Of a stretch of DNA of 64,000 nt, positions 9,030 through 18,085 are shown piece after piece (position 1 is the stretch's first letter; each line of letters starts with the position of its first letter). Both the position numbers and the translations under genes were made by a program. The DNA lies in the NCBI GenBank assembly GCA_030549795.1, contig JAUQQO010000006.1, positions 1 to 64,000 on the forward strand, written 5' to 3'. This DNA is from Pseudomonadota bacterium. GTDB lineage: Bacteria; Pseudomonadota; Alphaproteobacteria; Geminicoccales; Geminicoccaceae. Under the pieces are notes generated by a model. It did not search any database and was not told the DNA's origin. It saw only the letters and a program-made list of their open reading frames with translations.

Positions 9030-10832
9030 ATGAATCACGCAGGCCGCCGGCTCGCCGAGCTCGCCTACGGCCGGAAGCCGAGCCGCGATCTCGCGCGCTT
9101 GCGGTTGCTGTGGCACTATCTCGCACCCTATCGAGCGACGATCGCGTTGACCCTCGCAGCGCTGTTGATCGCCGCTGCAAGCGTGCTCTCGCTTGGGATC
9201 GGGGTGCGCTTTTTGATCGACGGCGGCTTCGCGGGCGGCAAGCCGGAAGCCCTCGACCACGCCGCGGAGGCGGTGCTCATTTTGGTCGCGGTCCTCGCGC
9301 TCGCCACCTTCTTCCGCGCCTGGCTCGTCACCCGCTTGGGCGAGCGGGTGGTGGCGGATCTCAGGCGCGATCTCTTCGCCAAGGTGGTGCAGCTCTCTCC
9401 CGGCTTCTTCGAGACCACCCGCACGGGCGAGGTCCTTTCGCGGCTCACCACCGACACCGCCGTCATCCAAAGCGTCATCGGCGCCACGGCGACCCAGGCC
9501 TTGCGCAACCTTCTTCTGGTCGTAGGCGGGATCCTGCTCCTGCTCGTCACCAACCCGAAGCTCACCGGCCTTGTCCTCCTCGTCGTTCCGCTCGTGGTGT
9601 TGCCGATCGTGGTCATCGGCCGGCGCGTGCGTCGGCTCTCGCGCGCCGCCCAGGACCGCGTCGCCGATTTGGGGGCGACGATTGAGGAGAATTTGAACGC
9701 CATCCGCACCGTGCAGGCCTTCGCCCAGGAGGCCCATGTCGCGCGGCGGGTGGGTGAGCTGGCCGAACATGCGTTCGCCGCCGCCTCGCGCTACGCCTTC
9801 GCCCGCGCTTTGATGGGTGCGGTCGTCATCGCCCTCGTCTTCAGCGCCATCGTCCTGGTCTTGTGGGTGGGCGGCCAAGACGTGCTCGCCGGTCGCGTCA
9901 GCGGCGGTGAGCTCGCTTCGTTCGTGTTCTACGCCATCGTGGTCGCAAGCGCGGTCGGCGGACTGTCGGAGGTCGCAGGCGATCTGCAGCGCGCCGCTGG
10001 GGCCGCCGAGCGCTTGGTGGAATTGCTCGAGACCCGCCCCTCGATCACCGCACCGCCCACGCCGGTTCGCTTACCTGCCCGCGGGGCGGGGCTGTTGCGC
10101 TTCGAGGGCGTCACCTTTGCCTACCCGGCGCGGCCCGAGCGACCCGTGCTCCGCGACTTCGATCTCGAAGTGCGGCCGGGCGAGACGGTGGCCCTCGTCG
10201 GTCCATCCGGTGCCGGCAAAACGAGCGTGTTGCACCTCGCGCTGCGCTTTTATGACCCGCAAGAGGGACGGATCACCTTCGATGGGGTGGACGTGCGCGA
10301 GCTCGATCCGCGCGAGCTGCGCCAACGGATCGCCCTCGTTCCCCAAGACCCGGTGATCTTCTCGGCGGACGCGCGCACCAACATCGCCTTCGGGCGGCCG
10401 GACGCGCGCGAGGAGGAGATCCGCGCCGCCGCCCAGGCGGCCGCTGCCCTCTCCTTCATCGAGGCCTTGCCGCAAGGCTTTTCCACCTATCTCGGCGAGA
10501 AGGGGGTGCGCCTTTCCGGCGGCCAAAAGCAGCGTATCGCGATCGCCCGGGCTCTTTTGTGCGACCCGGAACTGTTGCTCTTGGACGAAGCGACGAGCGC
10601 GCTCGATGCCGAGAGCGAGCGGTTGATCCAAGAAGCTCTCGAGCGCCTGCGGCGCGGCCGCTCCTGTCTTGTGGTGGCGCACCGCCTCGCCACCGTCCGC
10701 AAGGCCGACCGCATCGTCGTACTCGATGAGGGCCGGGTGGTCGACCAGGGCCGCCACGAAGAGCTCGTCGCCCGAGGCGGCCTCTATGCACGCTTGGCCA
10801 CGCTGCAATTCGGCCTCGAGCGGGCGGCGTAA
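9030..10832 (+). CDS. ABC exporter, fused permease and ATPase (MsbA/multidrug type)
   Basis: Half-transporter expected to form a homodimer in the inner membrane and export a lipid or drug-like substrate. The first 320 or so residues hold about six hydrophobic segments. The ATPase follows with Walker [10 protein letters not shown] near residue 390, the signature LSGGQKQR, Walker [12 protein letters not shown] and the switch His in [15 protein letters not shown]. It is 600 residues with a GGAG site before the ATG. Alphaproteobacteria often carry such a gene beside rpmE, but the substrate cannot be read from sequence. It converges on the coiled-coil gene with a 7-base gap. Confidence 0.9.
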   Translation: MNHAGRRLAELAYGRKPSRDLARLRLLWHYLAPYRATIALTLAALLIAAASVLSLGIGVRFLIDGGFAGGKPEALDHAAEAVLILVAVLALATFFRAWLVTRLGERVVADLRRDLFAKVVQLSPGFFETTRTGEVLSRLTTDTAVIQSVIGATATQALRNLLLVVGGILLLLVTNPKLTGLVLLVVPLVVLPIVVIGRRVRRLSRAAQDRVADLGATIEENLNAIRTVQAFAQEAHVARRVGELAEHAFAAASRYAFARALMGAVVIALVFSAIVLVLWVGGQDVLAGRVSGGELASFVFYAIVVASAVGGLSEVAGDLQRAAGAAERLVELLETRPSITAPPTPVRLPARGAGLLRFEGVTFAYPARPERPVLRDFDLEVRPGETVALVGPSGAGKTSVLHLALRFYDPQEGRITFDGVDVRELDPRELRQRIALVPQDPVIFSADARTNIAFGRPDAREEEIRAAAQAAAALSFIEALPQGFSTYLGEKGVRLSGGQKQRIAIARALLCDPELLLLDEATSALDAESERLIQEALERLRRGRSCLVVAHRLATVRKADRIVVLDEGRVVDQGRHEELVARGGLYARLATLQFGLERAA

Positions 10833-10839
10833 GCAGCAG

Positions 10840-13383
10840 CTAGCGCGCGATCAAGCGCACGGCGACCTCGCGTCCCTCGCCCGCAAGAGAACCCACCCGC
10901 TCGCCTGCGCGCACGAGCAGGCGCATCTGGGCGCGTGGCAGACCGGACGCGGCGAGCCGCTCGGCCACCGTTCGCGCCCGCGCGGCAGCGAGGGCTTCGT
11001 TGGATTGGAAGCCTGCGCGCACCACCGGACGCGCGTCGGTGCGGCCCTCCACTTCGAGCATCCAGTCCTGAGCGCCGAGCCCGTCGATCCGCTCCCGCAA
11101 AGAGGCAACGAGCCGGCTCAGCGCCCGCTCGCCGCCGCTCCCGAGCTCCGCCCGCCCGACCGCAAAAGGCACCAACGCTTCAAAGAGGACCGTCTCGAAC
11201 GGCGCCCCGGTCGATCCCGCGTCGCGATCGCTGGTCTCGCCGCCACTTTCGAGCTTGAGGGCCTCGAGCAACGGCTGAAGGCGCGTCCGCATCTCGTCGC
11301 GCTCGCGCTCTAAGCGCGCCCGCTCGCCCTCAAGCCACTCCCGCTCGGCTTGGGCCGCTGCGAGCAGAGCCTCGAGCTCGCCAATGCGCGCCTGCGCTGC
11401 ACGCCAGCGACCGTCGAGGGCGGCGATCTGCCCATCAACCTCGGAACGCATGAGCTCGCGCTCGCGTTCGAGCTGGGCTGCGGCGCGCTGTGCCTCCCCG
11501 AGCGCCGCCTCGCGTTCCGCGCGCTCAGCTGAAAGCTGCGCTTGCGCTTCGGCCAGGCGAGCCTCGAGCTCGGCGAGCCGCGCCTCGCGCTCGGCCTGCT
11601 CGCGGGCGCCTGCTCGCCGGGCCTCGGCGAGGGCGCCTTCGCTGCGCCGTGCCGCCTCGGCCGTCTCCTGGAGCCGCAGGCGCAGCGCCTCGGTCTCGGC
11701 AGAGGCACGCGCGAGCGCTCCTTCCACCTCTTCGAGACGTCGGGCGAGCGCGCTCGCGCGCGAAGCTGCCACCTCTCCTTCGGCTCGGGCGGTTTCGTGC
11801 AGCGTTTGGACCCGCGCGAGCTCGGCCTGCGTGCGCGAGAGTACGTCTTCGCGCTCCTGCACCCGCGCCGCCAAGGCGGCGACCTCGGCGCGTCTTTGCG
11901 CGAGCTCGGCTTCAAGCGCGCGCCGGTCCGCTTCGAGCCTGGCGAGCTCTTCGGGTAACGGCCGAAGGGCTTCGGCTTCGCGCGCGCGCTCCTCAGCCTC
12001 CCGCTCGGCGCGGATGCGCACACGCCGTTCCTCTTCGAGCGCGCGCGAAAGCTCACCGATTTCGATCCGGTGCGCGTCCCGTTCGCGCTCGACCTCGGCC
12101 AAGCGTTGGGCGAGCTTATCGCGTTCGCTCGCGATCGAATCGAGCGCACGTGCCCGCTCGCGTTCTGTGCCCTCGAGCAAAACGCGCAGTTCCTGGGCTT
12201 GGGTTTGGGCGCGGGCGAGCGCCTGTTGCAGCGCATCGCGCTCGCTGGCCAAATGCTCGGCGCGGGCCTCTGCGGCCCTTTGCGCCTGTGCTGCCGCTTC
12301 AAGCGCGCGACGCAGCTCGGCATTCTCGGCGCGCTCCTGTGCCTCGCGCGCTTCTTGTTGGGCGAGAAGAGATTGCAGGGTCTCGCTGCGCGCGCGACTC
12401 GCCTGGAGCTCGGCGCTCAACTGTTCGATCCGCGCCTGGGCGGCGCGCTCGGCCGCGCGCTGTGCGCGCTCCGCTTCGCTGCGCGCTTCCGCAAGCGCCC
12501 GCTCGAGCTCGCTGAGCCCGCCCCGAGCAGCTTCGAGCTCGCGGCGAAGCTCTTCGCGGTCGGCTTCGAGCGCGCGCAGGAGCGTGCGACCGGTTTCGCG
12601 CTCGACCCGCAGCTCCTCCACCGCGCGGGCGAAGGCTTGTGTTTCCTCTTCCCGCACCCGCCGCTCGGCGCGCAGCGCCGCGAGCTCGTCCCGCACCCGC
12701 TCGAGAGCCTGCGCAAGGCCGCGGAGCTCGGCGAGCGCCGCTTCGGCGGGGAAGGCCGATTGGGCGCTCTCCTGCCGCGCGTGGGGTGAGCGATCGCGCG
12801 CGCCATCCGGTGCGGCCGTTTCCTTGAGCTGTAACCGCAGTTCCTCTGCCGCTCTCGTCGCCTCGAGGGCAGCCGCCTCGCTCTGCGCCAAACGGGCGCG
12901 GAGCTGGTCGCGCTCGGCGATCAGTTCGGCGATCGTTTGCTCGCGCTCAGCGAGCGTGCGGGAGAAGCCCTGTTCGGCTTGGGCGAGCATCTCGCGCAGC
13001 GCGCTCACTTCACTTTCGCGCTCGCGCAAGCGCGCACTCGCGGCGGCGAGCTCACTGCGCGCGCCCTCGAGGCGCAAGGCCAACTCGCGCCGCGCTGCCT
13101 CGAGCTCGGCGAGTTCACCGGGAAGCGGCCGCAACGCCTCGAGTTCGCGCACGAGCGCTTCCATGCGGGCCTCAGGACTGCCCTCGTGCGCCGCCGAGCC
13201 GAGGCGGTCGAGGAGGGCTGCGAGCTCGCGCTCGCCGCTTGCCATCTGCCCCTGCACCCAAAGGCCCAAGCCGGCCGCGACGGCGAGGGGAACGAGGAGA
13301 GTGAGCGCGGACCTCGTGGTCCGCCGCCGCTCCCAATGCGCGAGCTGCTCTTCGAGCTCGGCGAGGCGGGGATCGAGAGCCAT
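10840..13383 (-). CDS. Membrane-anchored long coiled-coil protein with C-terminal OmpA-like domain
   Basis: An 847-residue inner-membrane protein. There is a short cytoplasmic N-terminus, one TM helix (about residues 25-46), then heptad-rich Glu/Arg/Ala/Leu coiled coil from about 52 to 712, broken by a Pro-rich linker at 190-213. A degenerate OmpA/MotB-type domain follows (about 728-847, with VEGRTDARP, N795 and a following AARARTVAERL). ALRPLPxELAxLEA occurs at 83-96 and 472-485, and LRLxLxETA at 182 and 567, showing an internal duplication. It starts 4 bases after the small membrane gene and is the last gene of the MotA/MotB-like cluster. Probable role: a periplasmic rod or peptidoglycan anchor, by inference. 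Confidence 0.8.
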   Translation of the reverse strand: MALDPRLAELEEQLAHWERRRTTRSALTLLVPLAVAAGLGLWVQGQMASGERELAALLDRLGSAAHEGSPEARMEALVRELEALRPLPGELAELEAARRELALRLEGARSELAAASARLRERESEVSALREMLAQAEQGFSRTLAEREQTIAELIAERDQLRARLAQSEAAALEATRAAEELRLQLKETAAPDGARDRSPHARQESAQSAFPAEAALAELRGLAQALERVRDELAALRAERRVREEETQAFARAVEELRVERETGRTLLRALEADREELRRELEAARGGLSELERALAEARSEAERAQRAAERAAQARIEQLSAELQASRARSETLQSLLAQQEAREAQERAENAELRRALEAAAQAQRAAEARAEHLASERDALQQALARAQTQAQELRVLLEGTERERARALDSIASERDKLAQRLAEVERERDAHRIEIGELSRALEEERRVRIRAEREAEERAREAEALRPLPEELARLEADRRALEAELAQRRAEVAALAARVQEREDVLSRTQAELARVQTLHETARAEGEVAASRASALARRLEEVEGALARASAETEALRLRLQETAEAARRSEGALAEARRAGAREQAEREARLAELEARLAEAQAQLSAERAEREAALGEAQRAAAQLERERELMRSEVDGQIAALDGRWRAAQARIGELEALLAAAQAEREWLEGERARLERERDEMRTRLQPLLEALKLESGGETSDRDAGSTGAPFETVLFEALVPFAVGRAELGSGGERALSRLVASLRERIDGLGAQDWMLEVEGRTDARPVVRAGFQSNEALAAARARTVAERLAASGLPRAQMRLLVRAGERVGSLAGEGREVAVRLIAR

Positions 13384-13387
13384 GGCG

Positions 13388-13774
13388 TCAACCCCTGGAT
13401 CGCGGCGGATAGAGCCGCTCGATCAGATCGAGGATCCCGCTTCGGCGCTGCGCGAGGACTTCGGGCGGACCCGGCTCCGACCAGTCCTCGGCCAACACGC
13501 GCAATCCTTCCGCGCGCTCGGCGAACTCCACCGCCTCCACCCAAAGCCAAGGAACCCAAGCCATGCTCATGGCACCGAAAGCAAAAAGCGCCACCCACCC
13601 AGACCACATGCCGCCGAGGAGCGCGGCTACGCCCAAAAGCAGGAGCGCGGCGGCGATGACCCGACGCACGCGCGCGCCATGGAACAGTGCTGCGGCCATG
13701 CGCTCGAAGACGATGCGACCCGGTGGTGCCGCTACGACCGAGCGCAGCGCACCCTGTGCTGTCTCCTCGACCAT
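13388..13774 (-). CDS. Small two-helix membrane protein of the MotA/MotB-like cluster
   Basis: A 128-residue protein of no family I recognise. A hydrophilic N-terminus is followed by two closely spaced hydrophobic stretches (about residues 35-75: AAALLLLGVAALLGG and ALFAFGAMSMAW), then a charged C-terminal tail ending in RLYPPRSRG. The ATG at 13774 is preferred over a TTG 20 codons earlier, which adds only an Arg-rich extension. It lies between the MotB-like gene and the long coiled-coil gene, 4 bases before the latter, so it is likely a subunit or assembly factor of the same complex (inference). Confidence 0.7.
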   Translation of the reverse strand: MVEETAQGALRSVVAAPPGRIVFERMAAALFHGARVRRVIAAALLLLGVAALLGGMWSGWVALFAFGAMSMAWVPWLWVEAVEFAERAEGLRVLAEDWSEPGPPEVLAQRRSGILDLIERLYPPRSRG

Positions 13775-13876
13775 CGCCGCTCTCGTGCGTTTCCTCTTTA
13801 GTCGCGAGAGTGCACGACGCTGCGCGGATTGCAATGTCGCGCGCGCCGCAGCGTGCGGCGCCGATGCGCGCGGGCG

Positions 13877-15112
13877 CTAGCGTGTGGTGAGTTTGAGCTC
13901 GATCCGGCGGTTGCGCCGATAGGCTTCTTCGTTGTCGCGCGGATCGAGCGGCTGATATTCGCCGAAGCCGCGCGCCGCCAAGCGCTGCGGGGGGATACCC
14001 TGGGCCATGAGGAAGCGAACGACGGAAAGCGCGCGCGCTGTTGAGAGCTCCCAGTTGGAGGGAAAGCGCGCGGTGGCGATGGGACGCTTGTCGGTGTGTC
14101 CGTCCACCTGCAGCACCCAGGGCAGCTCTTCTGGGATCTCGGCAGCGATCTGGCGTAGCGTCTGGGCGAGCTTTAAGAGCTCGGCCTGTCCTTCCGGGCC
14201 GAGTTCGGCTTCGCCGACGCCGAAAAGGACCTCGGCTTGGAAGACGAAGCGGTCGCCCACGATGCGCACGTCCTCGCGCTCGCCGAGCACCCGCCGCAAC
14301 CGCCCGAAGAAGTCGGAGCGGTACTGCGCGAGCTCCTCGACCTGGGCGGCGAGCGCCTCGTTCAAGCGCTGGCCGAGCTCGGCGATGCGGGCGCTCTGCC
14401 GATCGATCTCGCTGCGCTTTTCGAGCAGCGCGGCATCCAAGATCTGCAGCTGACGACCGAGCTGTTCGAGGCGCGCGATCAATTGCGCCACCTGCTCTTC
14501 AGCTGCGACGCGTCCTTTGGCTTCGGCGGCCTTTTCCGCGAGGAGGGCATCGCGCGCGAGGCGCAGCGCTTCGACTTGGCGACGCAGCTCGGCGAGCTCG
14601 GCGAGCTGAACCTCGACTTTTTCCCGCTCGATCGCGACCGTGCGTCGGCTCTCCTCGAGCGCGCGGGACAGCGCCACGTTCTCGCGCTCGAGCTCTTCGC
14701 GCGCGCGGCGGTTTTCCTCAATTACGCGCTCAAGCCCCGACCGTTCGACCAAAAGGCGGCGCAAGCGCACCTCCTGATCGGCCCGCTCGGCTTCCGCCCG
14801 CACAAGACGATCCTCGAGCTCGCGGCGGCCGGCTTCGGCGGCGAGCAAGCGTTGATCGAGATCGCTTAAGCGGGCGCGCAGGGCGCGCGCCGCCGCCCGC
14901 TCGGCTTCGAGCTCTTCGCTGGCGGTCTTAAGGCGTGCCTCGAGGCGCGCCATGGTCTCGGTGCGGCCCTCGAGCATCTGGCTCAAGAAGAACTGGCCGA
15001 GCACGAAGACGACGAGAAGGAAGATGATGCCGAGCAAGAGCGTGGAGAGCGCATCGACGAAACCCGGCCAGATCTCGGCCTGGTGGCGTTGCCCCCGACG
15101 CGCGCGCAACAC
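13877..15112 (-). CDS. MotB/OmpA-like stator or peptidoglycan-binding protein
   Basis: Partner of the proton channel encoded just upstream. One TM helix (about 19-47) is preceded by WPGFVDALSTLL, where Asp20 sits at the position of the proton-carrying Asp of MotB/TolR/ExbD proteins. A coiled coil covers about 50-270. A canonical OmpA-like domain follows (about 290-411), with VDGHTDKRPI, PSNWELSTARAL and a final RNRRIELKL. It is 411 residues from a GTG with an AAGGAG ribosome site, 3 bases after the channel gene. It is not the flagellar MotB, because no flagellar gene is near. Confidence 0.85.
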   Translation of the reverse strand: MLRARRGQRHQAEIWPGFVDALSTLLLGIIFLLVVFVLGQFFLSQMLEGRTETMARLEARLKTASEELEAERAAARALRARLSDLDQRLLAAEAGRRELEDRLVRAEAERADQEVRLRRLLVERSGLERVIEENRRAREELERENVALSRALEESRRTVAIEREKVEVQLAELAELRRQVEALRLARDALLAEKAAEAKGRVAAEEQVAQLIARLEQLGRQLQILDAALLEKRSEIDRQSARIAELGQRLNEALAAQVEELAQYRSDFFGRLRRVLGEREDVRIVGDRFVFQAEVLFGVGEAELGPEGQAELLKLAQTLRQIAAEIPEELPWVLQVDGHTDKRPIATARFPSNWELSTARALSVVRFLMAQGIPPQRLAARGFGEYQPLDPRDNEEAYRRNRRIELKLTTR

Positions 15113-15115
15113 GGC

Positions 15116-16249
15116 TCACTCCTTAAGAAGCGCAGGCGTGCCCGCAGCGGCTGCGACCGTGCGCGCGAGCACGCGAAGCTCGTTGCGCACCTCGCGCACG
15201 AGTTCCCCGCGGCCGCGGGCGATCTCCTCGGCGAGCCGGCCGAGCTGCACATCGAGGTTGCGGATGTGAGCTTTGACCGTCTCATCAAGCAGCGGTGCCG
15301 GCCGCGCGAGTTCGCGCGCGAGTTGCTCTTGGAACTGGGCGAGGCGGGAGAGGAGCTCGTGCTCGCGCATCAAACCGTCACCCAGCACCGCAAGGCGCTC
15401 ACCGAGCTGGTGCAACACCGCGTGCAGCTGCGCGCGCCCGTCTTCGGCGCGTGCGAGAAGCGCCTGCAGGCGATCGAGGTTTTCTGCCGTCTGCTGCAAC
15501 AAAGCGGAAATATAGGCCGGTAGCGCGGGACCGGTGGCTTCTCCGGGCAAAGCTTCGACGCCGCCGTAGCGGGTCATCCCGGAGAGCCATTCTTCGAGCT
15601 CGTTGGTGAACCGGTTCTGCGCTTGGGTAGCCTGGAGATCCAAAAAGCCGACCACGAGCGAACCGGCGAGGCCGAAGAGCGAGGCGCCAAAGGCGGTGCC
15701 CATCCCCGAGATGGGCATCCGCAGGCCTTCTTTGAGCTCGTCAAAGAGGGCCACGAAATCACCCGTACCCAGGCTCAAGCCCGAGATCACCGTCCCGATC
15801 GCCCCCAACGCCTCGATGAGGCCCCAAAAGGTACCGAGCAGGCCAAGAAAAATGAGCAAGCTCGTCTGATAGCGGGCGATCTCGCGGCTCTCGTCCAGCC
15901 GGGCGGCAGTGCTATCCAGCAAATAGCGCGCGAGCGCGGGAGAGAGTTGCGTACGCCCCTTGCGTTCGCCGATCACGGAAAGAATGGGAGCGAGCACGGC
16001 CGGCTGCGGCAGACGGCTCAGCGCTGCGCCCATTCGGTGCGCCTCGATCCATTCGATCGCCGGCTTAAGCGCCAAGATCCGCCGCAGGTTGAATGCGATC
16101 CCGACGATCAGCACGCCCAGGATCAACCCATTGAGCCAGGGATTGAAGCGGAAGGCACGCCAGATGACGGGAAAAAGGACTGCTGCGACCGCCGCCGCAA
16201 TGGCGAGGAAAAGGAGTGAGCGGAAAAGGAAACGCTGTGGGCTCGACAT
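15116..16249 (-). CDS. MotA/TolQ/ExbB-family proton-channel protein
   Basis: Predicted inner-membrane channel subunit with four hydrophobic segments: residues about 8-30, 37-58, 126-155 (SLLIFLGLLGTFWGLIEALG) and 183-208 (GMGTAFGASLFGLAGSLVVG). The last two carry the conserved MotA/ExbB pore motifs. A long helical C-terminal tail of about 150 residues follows, unlike compact TolQ/ExbB. The ATG at 16249 gives 377 residues; earlier in-frame ATGs add a Cys/Arg-rich leader without membrane character. It is first in a four-gene minus-strand unit and would drive the MotB-like partner with proton motive force. Confidence 0.85.
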   Translation of the reverse strand: MSSPQRFLFRSLLFLAIAAAVAAVLFPVIWRAFRFNPWLNGLILGVLIVGIAFNLRRILALKPAIEWIEAHRMGAALSRLPQPAVLAPILSVIGERKGRTQLSPALARYLLDSTAARLDESREIARYQTSLLIFLGLLGTFWGLIEALGAIGTVISGLSLGTGDFVALFDELKEGLRMPISGMGTAFGASLFGLAGSLVVGFLDLQATQAQNRFTNELEEWLSGMTRYGGVEALPGEATGPALPAYISALLQQTAENLDRLQALLARAEDGRAQLHAVLHQLGERLAVLGDGLMREHELLSRLAQFQEQLARELARPAPLLDETVKAHIRNLDVQLGRLAEEIARGRGELVREVRNELRVLARTVAAAAGTPALLKE

Positions 16250-16301
16250 CGCAGGTCCGCCGTGAATCGAACACATTCGCACTCTAGCGCAGCGCGGGCG
16301 C

Positions 16302-16371
16302 CTTGCCACGCGCCGCGATGTCCGGACGCCGCATGCAGAAGCGGTGGTCGCCCTCCGCGCGGCGTGGCAAG
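16302..16371. repeat. Inverted repeat in a divergent control region
   Basis: Arms at 16302-16317 and 16356-16371 are inverted copies, 14 of 16 bases matching, with a perfect 10-base core (CTTGCCACGC / GCGTGGCAAG). The pair lies in the 152-base gap between the divergently transcribed channel gene and the DUF3775 gene. It could be a paired operator site or a transcript hairpin. No T-run follows, so it is not a typical terminator. Confidence 0.55.
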
Positions 16372-16401
16372 ATGGGCTCCAGCTTCAGGAAGGAAGGGAC
16401 C

Positions 16402-16788
16402 ATGCCGACGATCGACCGTGACAAGGTCTGCTGGATCATCCTCAAGGCCCGCGAATTCGACGCCAAGACCGCCCCGGTCGAAGAGGATTATGGATCGAAC
16501 CCGATCGATGAAGACATGCGCGAAGTGCTCGAGGATCTGCCGGACGACCCGGTCGAAGAAGAGCTCAAAGAGTTCATCAACGCGCTCAACGAGGACGAGC
16601 AAGTCGAACTCGTCGCCCTCGCGTGGGTCGGTCGCGGCAGCTACGCTCCCGAGGAATGGGCGGAAGCAGTAGCGGAAGCGCGGCGTGTCCACAACGATCG
16701 CACCGCTGAATATCTCTTGGGCATGCCGCTTTTGAGCGATTATTTACTCGAGGGACTCGCCGCATTCGGCTTGAGCTGCGAAGAGTGA
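16402..16788 (+). CDS. DUF3775 domain protein
   Basis: A 128-residue acidic soluble protein of a conserved, uncharacterised family found mainly in alphaproteobacteria. Family-like segments are KAREFDAKTAP near the N-terminus, LNEDEQVELVALAWVGRGSY in the middle, and YLLGMPLLSDYLLEGL near the end. The ATG at 16402 follows a strong AGGAAGG; an open frame upstream of it is an Arg-rich extension over the control region. It converges on folC with a 7-base gap. No function is known. Confidence 0.85.
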   Translation: MPTIDRDKVCWIILKAREFDAKTAPVEEDYGSNPIDEDMREVLEDLPDDPVEEELKEFINALNEDEQVELVALAWVGRGSYAPEEWAEAVAEARRVHNDRTAEYLLGMPLLSDYLLEGLAAFGLSCEE

Positions 16789-16795
16789 GCGCTCG

Positions 16796-18085
16796 TTAAC
16801 TGTGCTCGCGCAGAACAGAGCCGGCAAGGTAGAGCGAACCGCAGATCAAGACGAAGCCGGGCGAGGGAGCCGAAGCGGCGATCGCCTGCACCGCGGCGTG
16901 CGGCGCAGCCGCGGGTTCGGCTCGAAAGCCGAGCTTCCGGGCGATTTCCGCCTGTTCTTCAGCGCTGCGCGAGGCCGGCTCGTCGGGGATGGCGACCGTG
17001 TACACCCGCGCGACCAGGCTTTTAAGCGGGCGCAAGAAAGAAGCGAGGTCCTTGCTCTGCAGCATGCCGACGACGAGGTAGACGGGGCGGCCGCGGGCGA
17101 GCGCCGGCAGGCTCGCTGCGAGCACTTCTCCAGCGCCCGGATTGTGCCCGCCATCGAGCCAGAGCTCGAAGCCCTCCTGGAGGAGCTCGACCATGGGCCC
17201 GCGCACCAGGCGCTGCAGCCGCGCCGGCCATCGGGCCTGCACAAGACCTCGGGCGATCGCAGCCTCATCGGGAGCGAGCGCCCCCAGCCTGCGAGCGGCG
17301 ATCACCGCGAGTCCGGCATTGGCGATCTGGTGAACGCCATGAAGAGCGGGTAGCGGCAAGTCGAGCCACCTCTCGCCGTCGCGCACGACGAACCTTCCGC
17401 CTTCTTGCCAGGCGTTCCAATCGCGCCCGTGGACAAAGGTTGTACATTCGAGCTCGCGTGCCCGCGCTTGCAGCACCGCGAGCGCTTCCGGCTTCTGGGG
17501 ACCGAAGAGGGCCGGCACACCGGATTTGAGAATGCCCGCTTTCTCGCGCGCGATCGCCGCGAGCGTCGCGCCCAAGAAGGCCTCGTGGTCCATCGAGATC
17601 GGAGTGATGAGGGTGAGCAGGGGCCGCGCGATGACATTCGTGGCATCGAGCCTGCCGCCCATGCCGGTCTCGAGCAGCAGGATCTCGGCTTCAGTGTCGG
17701 CGAAAATGGTGAAGGCGGCGGCGGTGGTGATCTCGAAGAAAGTGATGGGCGCGTCGCCATTGGCCCGCTCGCAGGCTTCAAGGGCGGCGATCAGCCGCGC
17801 ATCGTCGACCGGTTCGCCGTCGATGAGAATGCGCTCGTTGAAGCGCACGAGATGGGGCGAGACATAGCGCGCCGTCCGCCGTCCGGCGGCACGGAGCATG
17901 GCGTCCAAAAACGCGAGCGTGCTGCCCTTGCCGTTGGTGCCCGCGATGTGGACCACGGGCGGCAGCCGGCGCTCGGGATGACCCAGGCGCGCGAGCAAGC
18001 GCTCGATCCGCGCGAGCGAGAGATCGATCTTTTTGGGATGAAGGGCCGCCAGCCGGCGCAGGATGGGATCAGGCGGGCTCGCCAT
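16796..18085 (-). CDS. folC: Dihydrofolate synthase / folylpolyglutamate synthase
   Basis: Mur-ligase-family enzyme that adds Glu to dihydropteroate and extends the folate polyglutamate tail using ATP. The P-loop [14 protein letters not shown] is near residue 45, and the family motif [13 protein letters not shown] near 130. The C-terminal domain has [15 protein letters not shown]. The ATG at 18085 gives 429 residues, as usual, and overlaps the accD end by 17 bases. This accD-folC adjacency is standard in many bacteria. Confidence 0.95.
   Translation of the reverse strand: MASPPDPILRRLAALHPKKIDLSLARIERLLARLGHPERRLPPVVHIAGTNGKGSTLAFLDAMLRAAGRRTARYVSPHLVRFNERILIDGEPVDDARLIAALEACERANGDAPITFFEITTAAAFTIFADTEAEILLLETGMGGRLDATNVIARPLLTLITPISMDHEAFLGATLAAIAREKAGILKSGVPALFGPQKPEALAVLQARARELECTTFVHGRDWNAWQEGGRFVVRDGERWLDLPLPALHGVHQIANAGLAVIAARRLGALAPDEAAIARGLVQARWPARLQRLVRGPMVELLQEGFELWLDGGHNPGAGEVLAASLPALARGRPVYLVVGMLQSKDLASFLRPLKSLVARVYTVAIPDEPASRSAEEQAEIARKLGFRAEPAAAPHAAVQAIAASAPSPGFVLICGSLYLAGSVLREHS

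Noticed and set aside
11384-13801. 805-codon Ser/Arg-rich open frame on the plus strand
   Set aside because: Mirror of the Glu/Arg/Ala coiled-coil codons of the gene on the minus strand; it also runs through the end of a second gene.
10840-16249. Zorya defence system
   Set aside because: The channel and OmpA-like proteins resemble ZorA/ZorB in layout, but no ZorC, ZorD or ZorE gene is next to them, and flanking genes are housekeeping.
16356-16380. Sigma-54 promoter at GTGGCAAGATGGGCTCC
   Set aside because: The spacing between the GG and GC elements is 8 instead of 10 bases.
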